In this document: piece after piece, positions 13,859 to 20,477 of the stretch | Position numbering within the stretch: the stretch's first letter is position 1 | Layout of the letters: every line of letters starts with the position of its first letter | Origin: DATLGB01 sp038232275 | GTDB taxonomy: Bacteria > Actinomycetota > Thermoleophilia > Solirubrobacterales > Solirubrobacteraceae | Length of the DNA: 21,881 bases | Assembly: GCA_038232275.1 (NCBI GenBank) | Contig: JBBSIC010000055.1 | Coordinates: 1-21,881 of the forward strand | Reading direction: 5' to 3' | Position numbers and translations under genes: made by a program | Notes under the pieces: generated by a model | What the model saw: the letters and a program-made list of their open reading frames with translations, nothing else | Databases searched by the model: none | What the model was told of the DNA's origin: nothing

Positions 13859-14128
13859 ATGAGCCGCGTCTTGCTGTACACCACTGAACCGTGCGGGTTC
13901 TGCCGTACCGCCAAGTCCCTGTTGGCCGCCCGCAAGATCACCTACGACGAGGTCAACCTCGCCAAGGATCCCGATGGTCGCGCAGAGCTGGCCGCCAAGA
14001 CGGGCATGATGACGTTCCCACAGGTCGTCATCGACGGCGACAGCATCGGCGGCTTCCAGCAGCTCGTCGCGCTGGACCGCGCCGGCCGCCTCAAGGACCT
14101 CGTCTCCGACGACGAAGCCGCGGCTTGA
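13859..14128 (+). CDS. Glutaredoxin (dithiol, CGFC active site)
   Basis: An 89 aa thioredoxin-fold protein of typical glutaredoxin size. The active site is CGFC at residues 12-15 after the first beta strand (RVLLYTTEP), the cis-proline is Pro54 in TFPQV, and the GGF turn at 64-66 is the glutathione-binding element. It exchanges thiol and disulfide groups in the cytoplasm. Actinobacteria often use mycothiol, and CGFC differs from the CPYC of classical glutaredoxins, so the in vivo thiol partner is not settled by sequence. It is transcribed from its own near-leaderless promoter, divergent from recO. Its last 38 bases overlap, in antisense, the 3' end of mutM. Confidence 0.92.
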   Translation: MSRVLLYTTEPCGFCRTAKSLLAARKITYDEVNLAKDPDGRAELAAKTGMMTFPQVVIDGDSIGGFQQLVALDRAGRLKDLVSDDEAAA

Positions 14129-14939
14129 TCTGGCAGCGCTGGCAGACGTAGGTCCCCCGCCCCGCCGCCCGCAGCTTGATCACCGCCGCGCCGCAGCTCG
14201 GGCACGGCCGTCCCTCGCGCCGGTGCACGAGGAACTGGTCCTGGAAGGATCCCTGCACCCCGTGGGGGTCGCGGAAGTCGTCGATCGTCGCCCCCTTGGC
14301 GGCGATCCCGGCGGCCAAGGCGGCGACCAGGGCGTCGCGCAGCGCGTCGAGCTGCGCGCCCGTGAGCTCGCCGGCCGGCCGCAGCGGGTGGATCCGGGCG
14401 CGGAACAGCGCCTCGTCGGCGTAGATGTTGCCGACCCCGGCGATCCGCTTCTGGTCGAGCAGGAACGCCTTGATCGGCGCCCGCGACGATCGCGCCAGGG
14501 TGCGCAGGTGCGCGCCCGTGAAGGCCGCGTCGAAGGGCTCGAGGCCGAGCCGCTTGGCGAAGAACGCGTCGCGCGCCGCCGCGCCGAGCGCGAGCTCTCC
14601 CGTGCCGAAGCGGCGCGGGTCGACGAAGACCAGCTCGTGGTCTTCGAGATCGAAGCGCACGCGCGTGTGCTTCGGCCGTGCCGGCGGATCGATCAGCAGC
14701 GTGCCCGTCATGCGCAGGTGGGCGATCAGAAAGACCTCGTCGGAGAGCTCGAAGGTCAGGTACTTCCCGCGCCGGGACAGCGCGAGCACCCGCCGGCCCT
14801 CCGTGGCCGCCGCGACCGCGGCCGGCGCGAGCGGCCGCGACCAGCGCGGATCGAGGATCTCCAGGCGGGCGAGCGTCCGGCCTTCCACGTGCGGCGCGAG
14901 CTGGGCCCGGATGGTCTCGACCTCGGGCAGCTCCGGCAC
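14091..14939 (-). CDS. mutM: Formamidopyrimidine-DNA glycosylase MutM (Fpg)
   Basis: A 282 aa base-excision repair enzyme that removes oxidised purines such as 8-oxoguanine and nicks the strand. The start is fixed by biochemistry: the N-terminal PELPEV places the catalytic Pro2 and Glu3 right after GTG at 14939. Lys59 (RRGKYL), HLRMTGTL, and VDPRRFGTG follow, then the helix-two-turn-helix region (KRIAGVGNIYADEALF) and the zinc finger with C246, C249, C266 and C269. A purine-rich site (AGAGGAG, 14955-14949) lies 9 bases upstream. Fpg proteins normally end just after the last zinc cysteine, but this one carries 12 extra residues (271-282, Arg-rich) encoded entirely antisense to the glutaredoxin gene. 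It begins 2 bases after the preceding lipoprotein gene. Confidence 0.96.
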   Translation of the reverse strand: MPELPEVETIRAQLAPHVEGRTLARLEILDPRWSRPLAPAAVAAATEGRRVLALSRRGKYLTFELSDEVFLIAHLRMTGTLLIDPPARPKHTRVRFDLEDHELVFVDPRRFGTGELALGAAARDAFFAKRLGLEPFDAAFTGAHLRTLARSSRAPIKAFLLDQKRIAGVGNIYADEALFRARIHPLRPAGELTGAQLDALRDALVAALAAGIAAKGATIDDFRDPHGVQGSFQDQFLVHRREGRPCPSCGAAVIKLRAAGRGTYVCQRCQIKPRLRRRRRGP

Positions 14940-14941
14940 CG

Positions 14942-16081
14942 TTACGGGCTCCTCTGCAAAGCGGCCAGGCTGACGCCCAGCACGCGGCGGGTCGCCCGGT
15001 CGGTGAGCGCGGGGTCGCCACGGCGGCCGCGCAGCCGCTCGCTCCCGTAGGACTCGTACAGCCGCAGCAGGCGCTCGCGCCCGTAGCGCTCGGCGATCGC
15101 GTAGGCCGCCGCCGAGGCGGCGGCGTAGGCGGCGGACTGCGCCGCGCCGGTCAGCCGGCCGATCGCGTCCGGCGCGCTCAGCGCGCGCAGGCTCGGCGCC
15201 GTCCCGATGGCGCGGTCGCGCGCGGCCTCGGCGCGGCGGTCGTCCTCGGAGACGTACTCGGCCACCCCCTCGGTCAACCACGACGGGGTCCGGCCCGAGG
15301 TGATCGGCGCGAGCGCCGCGTGGGTGAGCTCGTGGGTGATCACGGTCCGCTGCGCCGCCGCGTCGCCGGTGACGAAGCTGCTCTGGACGATCAGCAGGCG
15401 CAGGGATGCGATCGTGCCGACCTTCTCGGCGGGTCCCTCGAGGTGGACCTCGGTGTCGGTGAGGGCGGTGAGGCTGTCCAGCCCGCCGATCCGCTGGGTG
15501 AGCCGGCGGGCGTGCTCGCCGTCGCGAGCGACCACGACGAGGTAGCGGCGTCGCAGGCGGCCGCGGTCGAGCACGTCGCGCATGCGCGCGTAGCCGGCCT
15601 CCAGCGCGGCGATCGGCGCGGGGACGTCCAGCGGCGTCCAGACCACGAAATGCGGCGACTGCTCGCGCCGGTAGTCGTCGACGTCCCAGGCGTCGGCGCT
15701 GCGCTCGCCCGCCGGGCCGGTGATCCGCCAGCGGCCGTGGCGCTTGCGCGCCCGCAGGACCCGCTCGATGCCGAAGTCCCCCGCCACGCCGCGCACGCTG
15801 TAGGACAGGCGTACGCGCAGGCGCGCCCGCCGCCCGCGGACCGCCGTGTGGGCGACCTCGTAGTGCGCGGAGGTCAGGCCGAGCCGCCGCACCCGGCGCG
15901 CGGCCTCGACCGCCTGGCCGCGGCGCTGGATCGCGCGCCCGAGGAGCTGGGCGTCGGTCGGCGGCGACGGCGAGGGCGACGGTGTGGCGGTCGAGGTGGG
16001 CTCCGGGGTCGGCTCGGGCTGCTTGGCGCCGCACCCGGTCAGCAGCGCGAGGGCCAGGAACAGCAGGAGGGCAGGCGCCAC
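14942..16081 (-). CDS. Lipoprotein with HEXXH peptidase motif (gluzincin-like)
   Basis: A 379 aa secreted lipoprotein. The signal peptide ends in the lipobox LLTGC with Cys17 as lipidation site, followed by a Pro/Thr/Ser-rich linker (20-42). A NTF2/SnoaL-like or similar mixed region (45-120) precedes the peptidase part. The zinc motif HELTH is at 250-254 (TVITHELTHAALAP), and WLTEGVAEYVS at 268-278 supplies Glu271, the third zinc ligand expected of peptidase-MA type gluzincins. The C-terminal helical part resembles the same superfamily. It would act on the outer face of the membrane; substrate unknown. The GTG start follows the deoB TAG with no gap, and the stop is 2 bases from mutM, so it is embedded in the operon. 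Confidence 0.85.
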   Translation of the reverse strand: MAPALLLFLALALLTGCGAKQPEPTPEPTSTATPSPSPSPPTDAQLLGRAIQRRGQAVEAARRVRRLGLTSAHYEVAHTAVRGRRARLRVRLSYSVRGVAGDFGIERVLRARKRHGRWRITGPAGERSADAWDVDDYRREQSPHFVVWTPLDVPAPIAALEAGYARMRDVLDRGRLRRRYLVVVARDGEHARRLTQRIGGLDSLTALTDTEVHLEGPAEKVGTIASLRLLIVQSSFVTGDAAAQRTVITHELTHAALAPITSGRTPSWLTEGVAEYVSEDDRRAEAARDRAIGTAPSLRALSAPDAIGRLTGAAQSAAYAAASAAAYAIAERYGRERLLRLYESYGSERLRGRRGDPALTDRATRRVLGVSLAALQRSP

Positions 16082-17218
16082 CTAGACGAAGGCCTCGCCG
16101 GGAAGCGGCGCGTCGCGCCCGGCCAGCCAGCGCAGGCACGACGCCCCGACGTCGGCCATCGGTCCGTCGTGGCGGCGCCCGCCGTGGCCCGCGAAGGCGG
16201 CCAGCAGCGGCGCGTGCTCGCGCGTGTGGTCGGAGCCGGGGTGTGTGGGATCGACGCCGTGGTCGGCGGTGATGACCAGCAGGTCGCGCTCGAAGTCGAG
16301 CTGGGCCAGCCAGCCCGCCACGGCCGCGTCGAGGCCCTCCAGCGCCCCGGCGAAGCCCGCGACGTCCTTGCGGTGCCCGAAGACCTGGTCGGTGTCGACG
16401 AGGTTGGCGAAGACCAGGCCGCTCTCGAGCTCTGAGACGAGCCGCGTGATGGCCGCAAGCGCCGTCGCGTTGTCCGCACCCGGGTGCCCGACGTCGAGTC
16501 CGCGGCCCCCGAAGATGTCGTGGACCTTGCCGACCGCGTGGACCGGGACGCCGGCGGCCTGGCATTCCTGCAGATAGGACCGCCCGGGCGCCGGAAGCGC
16601 GTAGTCGCGGCGCCCGCCGGTGCGGGCGAAGGCGCCGGGCGCGCCGCGGAACGGCCGCGCGATGACGCGGCCGACATCGACGAGCGCGCGGGCGGCCTCG
16701 CACATGGCGTACAGCTCGCGCTCGGCGACGACGTCCTCGTGGGCGGCGATCTGCAGCACGGAGTCGGCCGAGGTGTAGACGATCGCGGCGCCCGTGCGCA
16801 GGTGCTCGGCGCCGAGGCGCTCGACGATCTCGACCCCGTCGGCCGGGGCGTTGCCGATGATCTCGCGGTCCCAGGCGGCGCGCAGTCCGCCAGTCACCGC
16901 GTCCGGGAACCCGTACGGGTAGGTCGGGAGCGCGCTCGGCGTGACGACGCCCATCAGCTCCCAGTGCCCGCAGATGGTGTCCTTGCCGGGACCCTGGGGG
17001 TGCAGGCGGCCGTGCAGGACCGGGTCGGTCGCCGGCGCGACGCCGGCCAGCGGCCGGATGGAACCGAGCCCGAGGCGCTCGAGCGCCGGCAGGTGCAGCC
17101 CGCCGGCGAGCGCGGCGACATGGACGAGGGTGTCTGACCCCGCGTCCCCGTAGTCGGCGGCGTCGGGCAGCGCCCCGGCCCCGCACGCGTCGACGACGAC
17201 GACGAAGGCCCGTCTCAC
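16082..17218 (-). CDS. deoB: Phosphopentomutase
   Basis: A 378 aa alkaline-phosphatase-superfamily enzyme that interconverts ribose/deoxyribose 1-phosphate and 5-phosphate in nucleoside salvage. Metal ligands are visible as Asp10 (VVVDACGAGA), the DTDQVFGHRKD segment, and ITADHGVDPTHPGSDHTREHAPLL, the family hallmark. The phosphothreonine loop GKDTICGHWELMG contains the nucleophilic Thr. GTG at 17218 is chosen because it gives the canonical short N-terminus before the first Asp and overlaps the upstream stop as GTGA. A longer open frame upstream is not real. Neighbours are two lipoprotein genes; the pathway link is with pyrG and the nucleotide enzymes of this run. Confidence 0.96.
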   Translation of the reverse strand: MRRAFVVVVDACGAGALPDAADYGDAGSDTLVHVAALAGGLHLPALERLGLGSIRPLAGVAPATDPVLHGRLHPQGPGKDTICGHWELMGVVTPSALPTYPYGFPDAVTGGLRAAWDREIIGNAPADGVEIVERLGAEHLRTGAAIVYTSADSVLQIAAHEDVVAERELYAMCEAARALVDVGRVIARPFRGAPGAFARTGGRRDYALPAPGRSYLQECQAAGVPVHAVGKVHDIFGGRGLDVGHPGADNATALAAITRLVSELESGLVFANLVDTDQVFGHRKDVAGFAGALEGLDAAVAGWLAQLDFERDLLVITADHGVDPTHPGSDHTREHAPLLAAFAGHGGRRHDGPMADVGASCLRWLAGRDAPLPGEAFV

Positions 17219-17769
17219 GGCTCGGTGACCTTCAGCGACCGCAGCACCGGGCCGAACACCGTGCGGTCGACCCGGACGAACTCCGCCGGCGGCGCGTAGG
17301 CGTCGATGACCACCTCGGCGGCGGCCTTGAACAGGTGCGTCGAGCGCACGTAGTACCGCAGGCCGGCGATGGTCTGGCGGCCGACGAGCTCGATCCCCTC
17401 CACCCCGCCGCGGCGGCGCAGGCGGCTCTGGCGCACCACGAAGGTCGGGTTGCGCTGCTTGATGCGCGCGAGCAGCAGGCCGCGGACCTCCTCGAGCGCG
17501 GCCGTCGTGCTGGGCAGCGGCTCGGTGCGCGGGTAGCGCCAGATCGCGAGGGTCGCCGTCTTGTCGCGGATGCCGCCGACCAGCGTGCCGGCGGGCGGCA
17601 GCGCCTGCCAGTTCCCGGGTCCCGTGAAGGAGACGCCGGCGTTCGCGATCGCGTACTCGCGGGACACGCGGGGCGCGTCCGGGTGCTCGATGTCCGGCGG
17701 CCGCGTCCGCGCGTTGCCGCACCCCGCGAGGGCGGCGAGCAGGGTGAAGAGCAGACCGAGGCGGCGCAC
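17215..17769 (-). CDS. Hypothetical lipoprotein
   Basis: A 184 aa secreted protein. The N-terminus MRRLGLLFTLLAALAGC is a lipoprotein signal peptide with lipobox LAGC and Cys17. The mature part contains VSFTGPGNWQALPP, a strand-turn pattern like the opening of PsbP/MOG1-like folds, then IELVGRQTIAGLRYYVRSTHLF and VVIDAYAPPAEF, alternating beta strands of a small alpha/beta domain. This fold resemblance is a guess from pattern only. No catalytic motif is seen. The GTG start is 15 bases after xerD and the stop overlaps deoB by 4 bases, so it is translated within the operon. Function unknown. Confidence 0.8.
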   Translation of the reverse strand: MRRLGLLFTLLAALAGCGNARTRPPDIEHPDAPRVSREYAIANAGVSFTGPGNWQALPPAGTLVGGIRDKTATLAIWRYPRTEPLPSTTAALEEVRGLLLARIKQRNPTFVVRQSRLRRRGGVEGIELVGRQTIAGLRYYVRSTHLFKAAAEVVIDAYAPPAEFVRVDRTVFGPVLRSLKVTEP

Positions 17770-17784
17770 GCCGCCAGAGGGTAT

Positions 17785-18732
17785 TCAGCTCGGGGTCTGG
17801 GCTCGGGGGTGCGCCTCGAAGTAGACGTCCTTCAGGCGGTCGGGCGAGAGGTGCGTGTAGAGCTGAGTGGTGGCGATGTCGGCGTGCCCGAGCATCTCCT
17901 GCACGGCGCGCAGGTCGCAGCCCCCGGCGAGCAGATGGGTGGCGAAGCTGTGGCGCAGCGTGTGCGGGCTCATCTTGTCCGCGAGGCCGGCGCTGACGGC
18001 GTGGCGCTGGACGATCTTGTACAGCCCCTGGCGCGTGAGTCCCTGGCCGCGGTGGTTGACGAACAGCCGCGGCTCGTGGCGCAGGCCCACAAGCCGCGGG
18101 CGCCCCCGCTGCAGGTAGACCAGGACCGCGTGGATCGCCGCGGAGCCGACGGGCACCATCCGCTCCTTGGAGCCCTTGCCGCGGGCGCGCAGGACGGCCG
18201 ACTCGACGTCGAGGTCGCCGACGTCGAGGTCGACGGCCTCCGACGCGCGCAGCCCGCAGGCGTACATGAGCTCGAGCATCGCGCGGTCGCGCAGGGCGGC
18301 GGGCTCGGTCCCCTCGGGCTGGGCGAGCAGCTCGTTGACCTCCTCGCGGGTCAGCACCTTCGGCAGCCGACGGCTCTGGCGCGGCGCGCGGATGTGCGCG
18401 GTCGGATCGTCGACGATCAGATCCTCGCGGCGCAGGTGGCGGTGAAAGGAGCGCAGGCACGCGACCTTGCGCTGCAGCGTCGCGGGCGCGACCGGCGCCC
18501 GGTCCCCCTCCCCGGCGGCGAGGCCCGACAAGAAGGCGGCGACGTCGGAGTGCTCGACGTCGAGCGGGTTCGTCCGCCGCTCACGCAGCCAGGCGCCGTA
18601 CTGCAGCAGGTCGGACCGGTAGGCCTCGAGCGTGTTGCGCGACAGCCCGCGCTCGAACTCCAGGTAGGCCAGGAAGTCGAGGACGTGCGGCTCCAGCGGC
18701 GCAGGGCCCGCAGTGGTTTCGATGACGCCCAT
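17785..18732 (-). CDS. xerD: Tyrosine recombinase XerD
   Basis: A 315 aa tyrosine recombinase that resolves chromosome dimers. The N-terminal SAM-like DNA-binding domain (about 12-108: FLAYLEFERGLSRNTLEAYRSDL) is typical of XerC/XerD. Catalytic residues are Arg162 (CGLRASE), Lys186 (GKGSKER), His257 and Arg260 (HTLRHSFATHLL), His283 (LGHADIATTQ) and nucleophile Tyr292 (YTH). The length matches the Xer family. Position next to a Nudix gene and in line with pyrG is the usual context of chromosomal xerD in Gram-positive genomes, so a phage integrase is unlikely. XerC cannot be excluded strictly. The ATG lies 66 bases after the Nudix stop, so it may have an additional promoter. Confidence 0.94.
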   Translation of the reverse strand: MGVIETTAGPAPLEPHVLDFLAYLEFERGLSRNTLEAYRSDLLQYGAWLRERRTNPLDVEHSDVAAFLSGLAAGEGDRAPVAPATLQRKVACLRSFHRHLRREDLIVDDPTAHIRAPRQSRRLPKVLTREEVNELLAQPEGTEPAALRDRAMLELMYACGLRASEAVDLDVGDLDVESAVLRARGKGSKERMVPVGSAAIHAVLVYLQRGRPRLVGLRHEPRLFVNHRGQGLTRQGLYKIVQRHAVSAGLADKMSPHTLRHSFATHLLAGGCDLRAVQEMLGHADIATTQLYTHLSPDRLKDVYFEAHPRAQTPS

Positions 18733-18798
18733 GGCGTGCCGTTCGCCCGCCCGGCGCCGGCGCCTTCCCGGTGCAACGGGGCGTTCAGGTTGATACGG

Positions 18799-19329
18799 CT
18801 AGAGCCGGCGCCGGAGGGCGTAGAGGCCGACGAGGGTCTTGGAGTCTCGGCACTCGTCGATCAGCCGGTCGAGGCCGCTCAGGGGGCAGGCCAGGATCTC
18901 GATGCGCTCGTCCTCGGCGGTCTGGGGGCGCTGGATGTCGGAGAGGCCGGTGGCGAGGTAGATGTGGACCTCCTCGTCGGAGAAGCCGGGCGAGTTGAAG
19001 AAGGTGTGCAGGTGCTCCCAGTGCTCGGCCGCCTTGCCGATCTCCTCGGCGAGCTCGCGCCTGGCGGTCTCGGCGACCGGCTCGCCCTCCTCGTCGAGCT
19101 TGCCGGCGGGGAGCTCGAGCAGGTCGGGGAGGCCGACGGGCTCGCGCGGCTGGCGGACGAGCCAGACCGATTCCCCATCGTGGGCGACCACGGCCACCGC
19201 GCCGGGGTGCGCGACGATCTCGCGGTCGGCCTCGCCGCCGTCGTCGTAGCGGAAGCGGTCGCGGCGCACGGTGGCGATCTTGCCCTCGTAGATCGTCTCG
19301 CTGCCGATGCGTTCGAAGCTCGAGCTCAT
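18799..19329 (-). CDS. Nudix hydrolase, ADP-ribose pyrophosphatase type
   Basis: A 176 aa enzyme. The N-terminal strand region (SETIYEGKIATVRRDRFRY, then AVAVVAHDGESVWLVRQPREPVG) is characteristic of ADP-ribose pyrophosphatases, and the Nudix box follows in PAGKLDEEGEPVAETARR / ELAEEIG. The box is spaced G-x6-E-x7-RELxEExG, one residue longer in the first gap than the textbook motif; ELPAGKLD upstream is intact. It likely hydrolyses ADP-ribose to AMP and ribose 5-phosphate, the latter a product shared with the phosphopentomutase encoded two genes further on. Its ATG overlaps the M20 peptidase stop (ATGA). Confidence 0.93.
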   Translation of the reverse strand: MSSSFERIGSETIYEGKIATVRRDRFRYDDGGEADREIVAHPGAVAVVAHDGESVWLVRQPREPVGLPDLLELPAGKLDEEGEPVAETARRELAEEIGKAAEHWEHLHTFFNSPGFSDEEVHIYLATGLSDIQRPQTAEDERIEILACPLSGLDRLIDECRDSKTLVGLYALRRRL

Positions 19330-20468
19330 ACCGCGTCGGATTCTGCCACCGCGTCGAGCAGGGCGAGGACGACGTCGAGCATGCCGTTAAGCGCGCCGAC
19401 CGAGACCCGCTCGTCGGGCTGGTGGTTGCGCTCGGTCCCGTTGGCGAGGTTCACGCACGGCAGGCCGGCAGCCACGAAGGCGTTGGCGTCGGCGCCGCCG
19501 CCCGTGGCGATGCGCCGGGGCTCGTAGCCGCACTCGCGCAGCGCGGCCTCGGCGGCGAGCACCGCGGGCTCCGAGGCCTTCAACCGGTAGCCGGTGAAGA
19601 GCTTCTCGACGAGGACGTCGACGTCGCACTCGGCGTGGCCCGCGCCGTCGTGCAGCGCGTCGACCATCGCCGCGACGACCCGCTCCACGCGCTCCGGGTC
19701 CAGCGAGCGGGTCTCGGCGAGCAGCGAGCAGCGCTCCGGGACGACATTAGTCGCGGCCGGGATGCCCGCGTTGATGTAGCCGACGTTCGCGGTCGTCTCG
19801 GCGTCGAGGCGTCCGTGCGGCATGCGCTCGACCGCGTGCACGGCGGCCAGGATCGCGCTGCGGCCGGCCTCGGGGCGGATGCCGGCGTGGGCGGCGGCAC
19901 CGCGGAACTCCGCGGCGATGCGGAAGTACGTCGGGGAGGCGACGACGACCTCGCCGATCGGCGTCGCGTGGTCGAAGACATAGCCGTACGGCGAGCGCAG
20001 GCCGGAGGCGTCGAACGCCTTCGCGCCGGCCAGGGCGTTCTCCTCGGAGACCGTGAAGAGCAGCTCGAGGTCGATCGGGGACCCTTCAATCGTGCAGCGG
20101 CGCGCGACCTCGAGCACGACCGCGACGGCGGCCTTGTTGTCGGCGCCGAGAATCCCGGCGTTGGCGTTCTCCCAGCCGCCGTCGACGACTACCGGCTCGA
20201 TCGCGGCCACGGGCTCGACGGTGTCGACGTGCGCGCAGAGCAGCACGGAGCGCGCGGACCGGCCGCGCACACGGGCCAGCAGGTTGCCGCACTCGGCGCC
20301 GGCGGCTTGCGCGGCGCCGTCCTCTTCGACGGGGAGGCCCATCCCCTGCAGCTCGGCGCGCACGGCGTCCGCGCAGGCCTTCTCGCGCCCGAACGGGCTG
20401 GCGATGCGGCACAGCGCGGCGAAGGTCTCGCCCAGGCGGGCCTGCTCGGCCTCTGAGGCTGGCCGCAA
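19326..20468 (-). CDS. M20-family metallopeptidase (peptidase T-like)
   Basis: A 380 aa dizinc hydrolase. Metal and catalytic residues appear in order: His80-x-Asp82 (LLCAHVDTVEP), Asp110 (GILGADNKAAVA), Glu142-Glu143 (TVSEENALAGAK), Asp166 (YVFDHATP), and a late His in ERNHQPDERV. The dimerisation insert between about 180 and 290 is present (GAAAHAGIRPEAGRSAI). It resembles PepT-like aminotripeptidases, cytoplasmic, no signal peptide. The predicted start is TTG at 20468, 9 bases after the pyrG stop; no good ribosome site is visible, and the next in-frame ATG would lose a conserved helix, so TTG is accepted with some reserve. It overlaps the Nudix start by 4 bases. Confidence 0.9.
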   Translation of the reverse strand: MRPASEAEQARLGETFAALCRIASPFGREKACADAVRAELQGMGLPVEEDGAAQAAGAECGNLLARVRGRSARSVLLCAHVDTVEPVAAIEPVVVDGGWENANAGILGADNKAAVAVVLEVARRCTIEGSPIDLELLFTVSEENALAGAKAFDASGLRSPYGYVFDHATPIGEVVVASPTYFRIAAEFRGAAAHAGIRPEAGRSAILAAVHAVERMPHGRLDAETTANVGYINAGIPAATNVVPERCSLLAETRSLDPERVERVVAAMVDALHDGAGHAECDVDVLVEKLFTGYRLKASEPAVLAAEAALRECGYEPRRIATGGGADANAFVAAGLPCVNLANGTERNHQPDERVSVGALNGMLDVVLALLDAVAESDAV

Positions 20469-20477
20469 GCGCGCTCG

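Noticed and set aside
14940..17186. Upstream extension of the mutM frame to over 1000 residues
   Set aside because: The extra part is out-of-frame reading of deoB and the lipoprotein gene; MutM must begin with Pro2-Glu3 after the GTG at 14939.
18753..18764. Perfect 12-base palindrome GGCGCCGGCGCC upstream of xerD
   Set aside because: Pure G/C palindromes of this size are expected by chance at this base composition; no link with a promoter is visible.
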